Assembly: GCA_016840035.1 (NCBI GenBank)
Contig: JAEOTC010000065.1
Location: 1 to 63,051, forward strand
Reading direction: 5' to 3'
Source of the DNA: Candidatus Hodarchaeota archaeon
GTDB lineage: Archaea; Asgardarchaeota; Heimdallarchaeia; Hodarchaeales; Hodarchaeaceae
DNA: 63,051 nt
Within the stretch, counting starts at the first letter, position 1. Each line of letters starts with the position of its first letter. Under the pieces are notes generated by a model. That model was not told the origin of the DNA, made no database searches, and saw only the letters and a program-made list of their open reading frames with translations. This document shows positions 53,479 to 62,577 of this stretch, piece by piece. The translations under genes and the position numbers were made by a program.

Positions 53479-53569
53479 CACTTTAGATAATTAGATTCTG
53501 CAATTATCACTAGACAGATAATTCTCCTTTTTAAAATAACGGTTTAATATCTATCGAAAATTAGAGTAA

Positions 53570-54148
53570 TTATTCTTCGGGAGTTTCTTCAGTAGGAACC
53601 ATATTTTCTTTTAACTGATTTAGTTCTTTTTGAAAATCTTCAAAACGGCCTTGATAGAGATTTAAAAATGCCAAATCAAGGTGAGAAGTTCCTGTCTGAG
53701 GATCATATCCAATAGTTGATAACAATTTGAAATTCTTCTGCTGAACTGACTTTAAGAACTGGGGTAATTCTTCTAAATTCTTACTTACGGCATCAAGCAC
53801 CTTTAATGCACTTTTTTCATTAGTTGTAAGATTTTGGGTAAAGGATTCAACCTGAGGTAAAATAATAATCCGTAAACGACTTCGAATTTCATCCTTACTA
53901 AGGGTAGAATCAATAGCTAACTTCTTCACCCAGTCTACAATGGTTTCAAAATTACGTAAACCATTTTTCTGTAACTTAATCCAATTCAATAGAGTTTCTA
54001 AAACGTCTTCAACAGTACCTAATTGTTTGTACAACTCATCAGACTCTTCCAATGTAGTATCAATTTGAGATTTAAGCAATGACAGAGAGTCGAATACTTC
54101 TTCGAAATAATCTTGGTAGGATCTTGATTCGTCGTCTAAGGGTTCCAT
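53570..54148 (-). CDS. Small helical protein upstream of the MoxR/VWA set, function unknown
   Basis: A 192-residue acidic, almost entirely helical protein with three or four long helices (about residues 12-60, 62-90, 100-145 and 155-180) and no cysteines. The segments VEDVLETLLNWIKLQ and IILPQVESFTQNL look like packing surfaces. No family is recognised. It lies 146 nt upstream of the coiled-coil gene on the same strand, so it might belong to the set or be independent. It is also 153 nt downstream of the hypF start. Confidence 0.65.
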   Translation of the reverse strand: MEPLDDESRSYQDYFEEVFDSLSLLKSQIDTTLEESDELYKQLGTVEDVLETLLNWIKLQKNGLRNFETIVDWVKKLAIDSTLSKDEIRSRLRIIILPQVESFTQNLTTNEKSALKVLDAVSKNLEELPQFLKSVQQKNFKLLSTIGYDPQTGTSHLDLAFLNLYQGRFEDFQKELNQLKENMVPTEETPEE

Positions 54149-54301
54149 ATTAGTTTCACGTCTTAACAGTGGATAAAAGAGAGTAAAGCCTAACTAAAGT
54201 CGATTTCTACAATATTTTAGGACGTTGGACATTTAAAGCTATTCATACTTTGAATGCCTAGAGAGGTGAGGTTTGAAAGAAAAATAATCAGAGTTCTGGA
54301 A

Positions 54302-56683
54302 TTAAATAAGTTTTGCTTGAATTAAGGGTATTTGGCCTATTGATATACAACCATCTCCACATGGAATTTGTCTGTGATATATTGGAGTATATTTCTTGTC
54401 CGAATCGTTTAGACTTTTGTAAAATTCTGTAAATATTGTTTGATTATAGCCCACTCCTCCCGATAATCCAATTTTATTTATCCCATGCTTTTCAGCTTGC
54501 AGAATCGAAACCTGTGCAATAGTTTTAGCAAGAGCTTTCTCCGCTGCATGTGCTAATGAATGTCGATTTCCTCCCTGTTGTAAACTATTCCAAACGTTTA
54601 AAATAAGCTCACTCGTTTTTATTTCAATAGAATCATTACCTTTCGTGTGATAAGGGATATCAATATCGAGTATTGAACCCTGAGATCCGTATTTGGCAAA
54701 AGATTCCAATTTAATTGCTGGTTCTCCCTCATAGGTGCGATATCTCGAAGCTCCTAGCATTACACTTAGTATATCAAGAACACGTCCACAACTAGATGTT
54801 AAGTGATGAGGAGGAAGATTCGGCTTATCAATTTGATTTTTTATAGATTTCAACAGAAAGGAATAGTTTTCCAAATTCGTGATCCATTTTAGCCATGACA
54901 TCGAATTTAAATTTCTAGTGACTTCTTCTGGAGGTAGAAATGAAAGAAGGCTTGCGAGTAATGCTCGATGAGGTGTTTTTATGGCAGAATCCCCTCCTGG
55001 AATAGCTAGAACTTCGAGATGACCCACTCTTTCGTATCCAGAATAATTTCCCATCAATATCTCCCCGCCCCATATTGTTCCATCAGCTCCAAAACCTGTT
55101 CCATCTAAAGTTGCACATATAATGGTCTCCTCAATATCAACTCCCGCATCAATTGCTAAGGCGCTCAGATGTGCGTGATGGTGCTGAAATTGGTAAAATT
55201 TAGTACCATATTTGCTAGCCCATTGATTTCCAAGAGTTGTCGATGAGAATTGAGGGTGTAAATCGCCTCCAATTCCATGAATGTCTTCAATTCCGAGTAA
55301 TGACATCATATGGTTCAGACTAGATTGAAGGAATTCGATATTTTCTAAGGTACTCAGATGCCCGATATGTTGTGTCGCAAATACTCTTTTCCCTAGTCCA
55401 ATAGCTCCAACTGAGTGCATTTCGGCACCTAGAGCTAATACGGGTGGAAAATTTTTTTTCATAGGAATTGAGATGGGTTCAGGAACGTAACCTCTACTTC
55501 TTCGTATTATTAATGGATATTCTTGATTATTGAACGAATGAAGACGCAGAACACTGTCATCAATACGTTGATAGATTTTTCTGTCATGAAGGAGAAAGTA
55601 ATCCGCGATATCTGACAAATTTCTCTGGATTTGTTCATTTTCAATGAGTATTGGCATGTTAGAAGGATTTCCTGAAGTCATTACTAATGCAGGATCTTTT
55701 AGAGTCTCAAATAATGTCACATGAATCCCTGCATAAGGATAAAGGACGCCAATATTGTGTAAGTTCGGAGCAATATGTTTTGAGAGGGGATACTCTTCCC
55801 TTTTATCTAGTAGTAATATTGGTCTTATGTATGAATTTAGAAATTTCTCCTCAAGCTCTGAACAGTAGGCATATTGATTCACAGCTTCACGACTACCAGA
55901 CATAACAGCAAATGGTTTATCTCCTCTTGCGCCCTTCCAAGACCTTATTTTTACGATTGGATCATCGATTACTGTTCGACAAGCAATATGCGTTCCCCCT
56001 ATTCCCTTAATCGCAACAATGTTCCCTTCATTGAGAAGTTTTGAAGGCTCATTTTCATTCCCTCTAAAGTTCTCGGGAGAGAGAATAAGATCCCCTTTTT
56101 TATCAAGTAATTTGAATTGAGGTCCACAATCCCAACAACAGGTAGTTTGTGCATGAAATCTTCTATCAGTAGGATTCGTATATTCTGATAAACACTTGGA
56201 ACAAAGAGGAAAGTCTTCCATTACCGTTCTAGGACGGTCATAAGGTAGAGAAGTAATAACCGAATATCTTGGGCCACAATCCACACAGGACGTAAAAGCA
56301 TAATTCTTCCGTCGAATATCGACTCCCATTTCCAGAATGCATTTATCACAAATTGGTAAATCGGGAGGAATATAGGATCCTTCATTTCCACGAGCTAAAG
56401 TGCTTTCTGCAATACGGAAATTCTCAAAAAGGGTATGATGGATATTTTCCTTGTGAAATTTTGTATTAAATTTATCATATTTCGCTAAAGATGGTTTTTT
56501 CTCGTCTAAATCCTGAATAAAAGAATCGATCTGTTCTTTCGATCCTTTTACTTGGATCTCTACTCCTGCATCACCTCGATTAAGAACAAATCCCACTAGT
56601 TTATGTTCTATTGCAAGATTATACACGAATGGCCTGAAACCGATACCTTGAACAACACCATTTATTATAATTTGGCAGTACAT
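54302..56683 (-). CDS. hypF: Carbamoyltransferase HypF (hydrogenase maturation)
   Basis: Makes the cyanide ligands of [NiFe]-hydrogenase from carbamoyl phosphate, passing a carbamoyl group to HypE. All parts are present in order: an acylphosphatase domain (IIINGVVQGIGFRPFVYNL, residues 5-90), a zinc-finger pair (CDKCILEMG, CVDCGPR, CSKCLSEY and CCWDCGP), the YrdC-like domain (ALVMTSGNPSNMPI, residues 205-380), and the C-terminal Kae1-like domain with QFQHHHAHLSAL and LDGTGFGADGTIWGGE. The 793 residues are slightly longer than the typical 750. It points away from hypC, with 152 nt between. Confidence 0.96.
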   Translation of the reverse strand: MYCQIIINGVVQGIGFRPFVYNLAIEHKLVGFVLNRGDAGVEIQVKGSKEQIDSFIQDLDEKKPSLAKYDKFNTKFHKENIHHTLFENFRIAESTLARGNEGSYIPPDLPICDKCILEMGVDIRRKNYAFTSCVDCGPRYSVITSLPYDRPRTVMEDFPLCSKCLSEYTNPTDRRFHAQTTCCWDCGPQFKLLDKKGDLILSPENFRGNENEPSKLLNEGNIVAIKGIGGTHIACRTVIDDPIVKIRSWKGARGDKPFAVMSGSREAVNQYAYCSELEEKFLNSYIRPILLLDKREEYPLSKHIAPNLHNIGVLYPYAGIHVTLFETLKDPALVMTSGNPSNMPILIENEQIQRNLSDIADYFLLHDRKIYQRIDDSVLRLHSFNNQEYPLIIRRSRGYVPEPISIPMKKNFPPVLALGAEMHSVGAIGLGKRVFATQHIGHLSTLENIEFLQSSLNHMMSLLGIEDIHGIGGDLHPQFSSTTLGNQWASKYGTKFYQFQHHHAHLSALAIDAGVDIEETIICATLDGTGFGADGTIWGGEILMGNYSGYERVGHLEVLAIPGGDSAIKTPHRALLASLLSFLPPEEVTRNLNSMSWLKWITNLENYSFLLKSIKNQIDKPNLPPHHLTSSCGRVLDILSVMLGASRYRTYEGEPAIKLESFAKYGSQGSILDIDIPYHTKGNDSIEIKTSELILNVWNSLQQGGNRHSLAHAAEKALAKTIAQVSILQAEKHGINKIGLSGGVGYNQTIFTEFYKSLNDSDKKYTPIYHRQIPCGDGCISIGQIPLIQAKLI

Positions 56684-56835
56684 ATTCTTACCTCGATAAT
56701 GAGTATGTTTTTAGGGGGTATCAGACCGAGAGAGTTCAATCTTCCACAAGTTGTTTGGGAATATCAATCCATAATATTTTTTACTCTTTCACTTTTTATG
56801 TCTCCCATTCAGTTATTTTGGTGGAACTATATACA

Positions 56836-57093
56836 ATGTGTTTAGCTATTCCAGCACAAGTCCAAGAATTTCTTGATGAACAGATGATAATTGCTGATTT
56901 TGGCCGTGGGGTGAAAAGAGAGGTAAGCATTGCATTGTTAGGAGAAAAGTTAGAAATTGGGGATTGGATTCTTATCCATACTGGGTATGCTGTGTCAATA
57001 ATGTCTCCAGAGGAAGCAAGAGAAACGTTGGAACTTTGGGAGGAATTGTGGGAATCTGAAGAAAAGGAGAAAGGAAATTTAAGACAATCTTAA
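56836..57093 (+). CDS. hypC: Hydrogenase maturation chaperone HypC
   Basis: A small chaperone that carries the Fe(CN)2CO unit to the hydrogenase large subunit. The protein starts MCLAIPAQV, giving the essential second-position cysteine. For that reason the ATG at 56836 is chosen over the in-frame upstream ATG at 56755, which would bury this motif. FGRGVKREVSIALLG and GDWILIHTGYAVSIMSPEEA are conserved. There are 85 residues. Its stop overlaps the convergent hypE stop by 4 nt, and it is divergent from hypF. Confidence 0.95.
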   Translation: MCLAIPAQVQEFLDEQMIIADFGRGVKREVSIALLGEKLEIGDWILIHTGYAVSIMSPEEARETLELWEELWESEEKEKGNLRQS

Positions 57094-58133
57094 CAAACTC
57101 GAGGAATTGGTTCTCCTACGGGTTTATCTAAAATCCTATGACCACCAATTGCTGTTTTAAGAAGGACTTGACCTTTTCGTGTACTTTTAACTTGACCAAT
57201 CACTGAGGCATTGAGGCCTAATTGATGGGATTTTAGTAATTTGATTACCTGTTCAGCATCTTCAGGATGGACAGCAATAATTGCTTTTCCCTCGCAGGAT
57301 ACATTCAATGGATCAATCCCGAAGATATCAGAAACTATCTTTACATCTTCGGAAATGGGTATTGATGCTTCATCAATCCAAATAGACACATTGGATTTTC
57401 TCGCCCACTCAGTTAGTACTCCTGTCAATCCACCACGAGTAGGATCTTTCATTGCATGTACACGAAATTTCAATATCGGTTGGATTAGCGGTAATAATGA
57501 AGCTACATCAGATTGTAAGTCCGTTTCAAGTTCTATCCCCTCTCTAGTAACCAGCATTGCAAAACCATGATCTCCAAGTGTACCTGTTGATATGATAACA
57601 TCGTTTGGTTGAAGTGAGCTATCAGTAATTCGCAAACCTGACGGTACTTCTCCAAGACCTGTAGTGTTAATTATTAACCCCGCTTCATCCATAGATCCAA
57701 TAGGCATTACTTTTGTATCTCCTGCTACGATACCAATATTGTACTTTTCGGTGATATCTACAATCGTTGTAATAACCTTATCTAATTCACTAAATTTCAG
57801 TCCTTCTCGGATTACTAATGCTAGTGTCATTGCAATCGGTCGAGCTCCCATCATGAGAAGATCATTTATTGTTCCAGCAGCAGCCAAATCACCAATATTA
57901 CCTCCACGAAAGAATAAAGGTGATACAGTATATGAATCGGTGGTTAAAACTAAATCAATGGATTGGTCAGGGAGAGGGATGATTGCCCCATCGTCATATG
58001 ATTCTACTCCAATTCCGTCTTGAGAGATTCTTTTTGTTTTAATACGACCTGTGATAAATTCAATAAGAATATCCATTTTTTTCCCACCCTGTCCCATATC
58101 TAATTCCACAATTTCGTAATCAAGTGCATCCAA
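57090..58133 (-). CDS. hypE: Hydrogenase maturation protein HypE
   Basis: Dehydrates the carbamoyl group on its C-terminal cysteine to thiocyanate, supplying cyanide for the hydrogenase active site. The AIR-synthase-like ATP domain shows LVLTTDSYTVSPLFFRGGNIG, IVAGDTKVM and MKDPTRGGL. The protein ends PIPRVC with the required C-terminal cysteine. The 347 residues are normal. It is convergent with hypC (4-nt overlap) and shares its promoter region with a divergent amidohydrolase gene. Confidence 0.96.
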   Translation of the reverse strand: MDALDYEIVELDMGQGGKKMDILIEFITGRIKTKRISQDGIGVESYDDGAIIPLPDQSIDLVLTTDSYTVSPLFFRGGNIGDLAAAGTINDLLMMGARPIAMTLALVIREGLKFSELDKVITTIVDITEKYNIGIVAGDTKVMPIGSMDEAGLIINTTGLGEVPSGLRITDSSLQPNDVIISTGTLGDHGFAMLVTREGIELETDLQSDVASLLPLIQPILKFRVHAMKDPTRGGLTGVLTEWARKSNVSIWIDEASIPISEDVKIVSDIFGIDPLNVSCEGKAIIAVHPEDAEQVIKLLKSHQLGLNASVIGQVKSTRKGQVLLKTAIGGHRILDKPVGEPIPRVC

Positions 58134-58192
58134 AACTATTGGCCATCCTTATGAGCAACAACGTACTTTTGAAAGGTTTTCGTGGTTTAATC

Positions 58193-58208
58193 TCGAATAT
58201 TTATTCGA
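58193..58208. promoter_or_regulatory. Palindrome between hypE and the amidohydrolase gene
   Basis: TCGAATA and TATTCGA around a TT centre, 7-bp arms. The centre AATATTTATT is also TATA-like on both strands. Located about 60 nt before hypE and 85 nt before the amidohydrolase start, it could be a bidirectional promoter or operator. Confidence 0.4.
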
Positions 58209-58292
58209 AAAAATACTCTTTTTAATTCATATGTGCTTCTTTGGTTTCATTATATCAATAACTTGGTTTTGAGAAAATAGAGGTTTTTTCCA

Positions 58293-59858
58293 ATGATTCC
58301 AATGCAACACGATACTGCATTCTATAATGGTAAAATAATTACACTTAACGAGAGTAATGATATTGTAGATATGGTTACTATAACCAATGGAAGATTCAGT
58401 TACATTGGAAGGTATAATCAAGAGCTAATAAACAATTCCAATAAATCTGTGGATTTAAAAGGGAAAACACTCCTTCCGGGATTTATAGATCTACATACAC
58501 ATCTTTGGACTGAATCAAGTGTTATCGATATCGATCTAACGGGGGTTCCAACATACAAAGAGACGATTTCAAAGGTTAAGAATAGCATTTCTACAAAAGA
58601 TCCAGGAGAATGGATTTTTTTTGCTGGGTGGGATGAATCTTTTTGGACAGATAAGAAAGAGTTTCCCACGCTAAGTGAATTGGATGCAATAAGCAAAATA
58701 AATCCTCTTTATATGAAAAGAGAAGATGGACATCTTGTGGTTGTTAACTCTTTAGCACTAAAACAGTTACCTATTTCATTATCTCACAAAGGTGTTATGA
58801 AAGATAAGAATGGAAAACCAACTGGAGTTTTAAAAGATGTATGGCTCGATTTAACCTCTTACTACCAGAATCTAATTCCTAAGAGTATTAAAGAATCGTG
58901 TAAGATTGCAACCTCTGTAGGAATTACAGCTGTGGTAGATAATCTTACAATTATGCCAGAAGGTCAGAAGAACATATTGAGGGAATATTTTGAGCTAGAT
59001 AACAACAAGGATCTACAAATACGCGTTTTTCTCAATCCTACTCGTAGTTTAATGAAGAATTATGTTGATCAGGGAATACGTCGGAATCAAGGGGGCAATT
59101 TGTTACTTTACTCTGGGTATAAAGGATTTTTTGACGGAGCTATAGGATCACATACGGCCCTCACTTCTTTTGACTATATAGATATAGGAGGTAGGGGTGA
59201 TATATTTCTAGATGAAGCTGAATTGATATCACAAGTTGAGTATGCCGAAAAAAATGAATGTACGTTATGTATTCACGCAATCGGTGATCAAGCAATAGAG
59301 AGATTGTTGGATTGTTTCGAGGATGGGATAAGAAAAGCTGGAAATAACCAAACAACACGAAAACACAGAATTGAACATGCAGAGATGATAACTGACAATC
59401 AGATTCTTCGTGCAAAGAAATTAGGAATTATCCTTTCAATGCAACCTAATTTTTTGAAATGGCAATATCCTGGAGAACTATACGAACAACGGTTTGGGAG
59501 AGACAGAATATATACACTGAATCGGTTTAATCAAATTATAAAATTGGGAGCACACTTATCCTTTGGTTCAGATAATATGCCTCTCTCCCCATTATATGGG
59601 ATACATGAAGCTGTCAACTTTCCTTCCGAAGAAATTAAAATCTCTATTGAAGAAGCATTAAAGGCATACTCAATAAATAATGCGATTGCTTTGTCTGTAG
59701 ATGATTGGTTAGGCAATATCAAGGAGAATAAAATAGCAGATTTCATTATATTAAATAAATCTCCGTTCGATGTTGATTCTAGCGAGATCCGTAATCTTAA
59801 GGTTATACAGACTTATGTCAATGGGAAATGTGTATACGATGTAGAAGCTCGGGGTTAA
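58293..59858 (+). CDS. Amidohydrolase superfamily metal-dependent hydrolase (YtcJ-like)
   Basis: A 521-residue amidohydrolase. The first zinc histidines (His68 and His70) are in LPGFIDLHTHLW. A later metal-site region is CIHAIGDQAIERLLD, and the catalytic aspartate is in SFGSDNMPLSPLYG. The N- and C-terminal beta-sandwich parts (TAFYNGKIITLNES and ADFIILNKSPFDVD) complete the fold. The family (amidohydrolase 3) acts on diverse amides, and the substrate cannot be predicted. It is divergent from hypE across 159 nt that include a palindrome, and is followed by a dehydrogenase gene 41 nt away. Confidence 0.9.
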   Translation: MIPMQHDTAFYNGKIITLNESNDIVDMVTITNGRFSYIGRYNQELINNSNKSVDLKGKTLLPGFIDLHTHLWTESSVIDIDLTGVPTYKETISKVKNSISTKDPGEWIFFAGWDESFWTDKKEFPTLSELDAISKINPLYMKREDGHLVVVNSLALKQLPISLSHKGVMKDKNGKPTGVLKDVWLDLTSYYQNLIPKSIKESCKIATSVGITAVVDNLTIMPEGQKNILREYFELDNNKDLQIRVFLNPTRSLMKNYVDQGIRRNQGGNLLLYSGYKGFFDGAIGSHTALTSFDYIDIGGRGDIFLDEAELISQVEYAEKNECTLCIHAIGDQAIERLLDCFEDGIRKAGNNQTTRKHRIEHAEMITDNQILRAKKLGIILSMQPNFLKWQYPGELYEQRFGRDRIYTLNRFNQIIKLGAHLSFGSDNMPLSPLYGIHEAVNFPSEEIKISIEEALKAYSINNAIALSVDDWLGNIKENKIADFIILNKSPFDVDSSEIRNLKVIQTYVNGKCVYDVEARG

Positions 59859-59899
59859 TGGGAAAATAGATGTTTCATTAGCTGAAGGATGTAAAAGAG

Positions 59900-60883
59900 T
59901 TGCAAAATAGACCAAGAGTAGTATTAACACATAAAATCCCTGAAAAAGGTTTAAATCTTTTAAGAGATGATTTTGAAGTAATAATTCTGGATCCTAGTAA
60001 GTCTATACCTGAACAATTAAAAGAACAATTACCCTCAGCCCACTATCTTGTCCCTCTTCTTTCTGTTGAAATTGGGCATGATCTAATTAAAAATTCATCC
60101 AATTTAAAAGGTATAGCAAACTATGCTGTAGGATATAATAATATAGATATTAGATCTGCAAAAGAATATGGAATTTTAGTAACTAATACTCCAGATGTGT
60201 TGACTAATGCTACTGCAGATTTAACCTGGGGATTAATACTAGCTGTCACAAGAAGAATCATTGAAGCTGAAAGGGAATGTCGAAATCCAGAATTTCAAGA
60301 ATGGGCACCTGAATTCATGCTCGGATATGAACTATCAGGAAAAACACTTGGTATTCTAGGAATGGGACGGATAGGAAGAGCAGTTGCCCAAAGGGGGATA
60401 GGTTTTGGTATGGAAATCTGCTATTATTCTCGATCAGCGGTAAAAACTCTTCCCAAAACAAAGAACATGCAATATATTTCCAATCTGACTGAATTCCTCC
60501 AGTTATCAGATATTATAAGTTTACATGTGCCCTACACTGCAGAAACACATCATCTGATCGGAGAGAAGGAGCTAAAATTAATGAAAAGTACATCATTCTT
60601 GATAAACACAGCACGGGGTAAGGTAATTGATGAAATTGCCCTGATAAAGGCGTTAAGAAATAAAGACATTGCTGGATCGGGATTAGATGTTTTTTACGAT
60701 GAGCCAAAAGTCCCAAGGGGATTACGAGATTTAAATAACGTAGTAATGACTCCCCATATAGGATCCGCGACACGAGAAGCTCGTGATGCGATGTCAGTCA
60801 TGGTTGCAGAGAATATTCATGCAATGGAAAAAGGATTGATACCCCCAAATTTGGTCCAAGAAATGAAAAAAGAAAGAGAATGA
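59900..60883 (+). CDS. D-2-hydroxyacid dehydrogenase (glyoxylate/hydroxypyruvate reductase-like)
   Basis: A 327-residue NAD(P)-dependent enzyme of the D-isomer-specific 2-hydroxyacid family. The Rossmann motif is LGILGMGRIGRAVAQRG (about residues 150-166), the catalytic arginine is in INTARGKVIDE, the glutamate is in LDVFYDEPKVP, and the histidine is in TPHIGSATREARDAM. It most resembles glyoxylate reductases. The start is TTG, the only start consistent with the first strand, with GAAGGATG about 10 nt upstream. It lies 41 nt after the amidohydrolase gene, so they are probably cotranscribed and may work on one compound class. Confidence 0.92.
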   Translation: MQNRPRVVLTHKIPEKGLNLLRDDFEVIILDPSKSIPEQLKEQLPSAHYLVPLLSVEIGHDLIKNSSNLKGIANYAVGYNNIDIRSAKEYGILVTNTPDVLTNATADLTWGLILAVTRRIIEAERECRNPEFQEWAPEFMLGYELSGKTLGILGMGRIGRAVAQRGIGFGMEICYYSRSAVKTLPKTKNMQYISNLTEFLQLSDIISLHVPYTAETHHLIGEKELKLMKSTSFLINTARGKVIDEIALIKALRNKDIAGSGLDVFYDEPKVPRGLRDLNNVVMTPHIGSATREARDAMSVMVAENIHAMEKGLIPPNLVQEMKKERE

Positions 60884-60888
60884 GGAAA

Positions 60889-62574
60889 TCATTGGACTTT
60901 ACTTAGATTTCCTTTACAGTAGGGACAGACCTTAACTCCTGTTTTCCCAATATCCTCATAGCAACTCTCACAAACCATACGTGAGCATTGATCACATTGG
61001 TATGCGGAGTCAGTAGAAGGATGCTGCTCATTGTCTAATTGACAAAAGAATGCTTTTCTCTCATCTGGGAAAAATTTGTGAGTCTCTGGTTTTTGCTCAA
61101 CAGGAGTACCACAATTCTTACAGAATCTACTATCAGGCTTAAGAGTTTCATTACAGTTTCGACACCATTTTGAATCTGCGGGAGTTTTTCCTTTCGGTGT
61201 ACCATAATCACGCCCATGTAGTTTAGCCCCACAGTTCGTACAAAAGACATCACTAGGTCGATATTCTGCTTTACAACGATGACATTGGGTTTTTGTTACA
61301 GTAGGGGCAGGAGTTGGTGTTGGAGTGGGAGTTGATGGAGTACTGGGCGTAGTTGGTGTTGCACTCACAGTTTTCCTGGCACTTCTTCGCTGAATTACCG
61401 CAATGATAAGAATAACAACGATTATTAGGCCAATTCCCGCTAACCAGGGAGTTGCGCCTTGCCAATGATCCTCGTAAGTTACCTCTGTATTATATTTGAC
61501 ATCAAATGTTATTTCAACCGATTCTGCTGGATTAACAAAAGGATTCATATAAATGAAGAAATACCACGTTCCATCTCTTGGGATATCAAATGTTCCTTCT
61601 CGGCCAACCGCCAAATTTTCAATGGAAAATTCAGCAGCAGAGACATCAATATTACCTAAAGCTTCATAGTTAACCTGAAAATCTATAGTAATAGGCTGAT
61701 CTGTTGGGTTATACCAGACTAGGTACCAATCCTGAGCATAGGGACCTGTGAAGGTATTTGAATGAGTACCAGAACCTTGATACGAATCTTCTGGGATAAT
61801 TGTTTCCCAATTATTCCATCGATCAAGGTCATTTGCTTCAGCCACGAAGAAGTCGATATCACCACCTGATGTCACATTGAACTCGTAGATTAGGGTCGAA
61901 TCTTTCTTTAAGAAATATCCAATGTATTGATAGTCATGATCAGCCTGCACAACCATAGTTTCAGAGTAACTTCCCGTATATGTTTGATCTTGTGGTAGAT
62001 TTTCGAAAGTTTGATCCCATATGAGAAATGTGACCTCACTTGTCGCCTGAACATACCAATCTATAGTTTGGCCTGCTTTCATCGGTTCTCGTTCATACCA
62101 GTATTCATTATACCAGATCGTTTGTACATCTTGGTATGTAACAGTCCCAGTCGAATTACCACTCGCAAATGGATAGGGCACAAACGCCATTCCAATTATT
62201 GGGAGTAGAACTAGAAGTGCAATAATTCCTAGAACAGCCCCACCACCCCAATAAACTGGAGCATAATACCATCTACGATAGGGATATCCCCACCACCAGT
62301 TCCAGTACCACCAGCGACGATACCATGGACGATAGTATCCTCCCCAATATCGACGATGTCGTCTATGATGATAACTTCTACCTGGTCGAGATCTTGGTGC
62401 ACGAGAAACAGTTCTTCGTGAGCCAGTTCTACCGAAGGGACGTCCAGATCTTCTTACTGATCCTACTCGAAAACTACGACTACCACCTCGAAAACCTCCT
62501 CCTCGGAATCCACCACCGCCACGAAATCCACCGCCACCACCGCCACGAAATCCGCCGCCACCACCACGGGGCAT
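60889..62574 (-). CDS. Membrane protein with Gly/Arg-rich N-terminus and C-terminal zinc ribbons
   Basis: A 561-residue protein of unusual make-up. Residues 1-70 are Gly/Arg-rich (GGGGFRGGG and similar, then RSGRPFGRTGSRR), and 70-110 are Trp/Tyr/Arg-rich. A membrane helix (GGGAVLGIIALLVLLPIIGMAFV) leads into two beta domains (about 140-375), probably outside the cell. A second helix (WLAGIGLIIVVILIIAVIQRR) is followed by a Pro/Thr linker and three zinc-binding modules (CHRCKAEYRPSDVFCTNCG, CRNCNETLKPDSRFCKNCG, and a RING/B-box-like CQLDNEQHPSTD with CDQCSRMVCESCYE). By the helix count both charged ends would face the cytoplasm. No known family. The start lies 3 nt after the stop of the upstream membrane protein gene, so the two are coupled. 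Confidence 0.85.
   Translation of the reverse strand: MPRGGGGGFRGGGGGGFRGGGGFRGGGFRGGSRSFRVGSVRRSGRPFGRTGSRRTVSRAPRSRPGRSYHHRRHRRYWGGYYRPWYRRWWYWNWWWGYPYRRWYYAPVYWGGGAVLGIIALLVLLPIIGMAFVPYPFASGNSTGTVTYQDVQTIWYNEYWYEREPMKAGQTIDWYVQATSEVTFLIWDQTFENLPQDQTYTGSYSETMVVQADHDYQYIGYFLKKDSTLIYEFNVTSGGDIDFFVAEANDLDRWNNWETIIPEDSYQGSGTHSNTFTGPYAQDWYLVWYNPTDQPITIDFQVNYEALGNIDVSAAEFSIENLAVGREGTFDIPRDGTWYFFIYMNPFVNPAESVEITFDVKYNTEVTYEDHWQGATPWLAGIGLIIVVILIIAVIQRRSARKTVSATPTTPSTPSTPTPTPTPAPTVTKTQCHRCKAEYRPSDVFCTNCGAKLHGRDYGTPKGKTPADSKWCRNCNETLKPDSRFCKNCGTPVEQKPETHKFFPDERKAFFCQLDNEQHPSTDSAYQCDQCSRMVCESCYEDIGKTGVKVCPYCKGNLSKVQ
62499..62574 (-). repeat. GC-rich short tandem repeats encoding Gly-Arg-rich N-terminus
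   Basis: The 5' end of the zinc-ribbon membrane protein gene contains repeated CCACCGCCACGAAATCC-type units on the plus strand, giving GGGGFRGG on the minus strand. GC-rich simple repeats in this AT-rich genome can vary by slippage, so the number of Gly/Arg units could differ between strains. Confidence 0.6.
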
Positions 62575-62577
62575 TTT

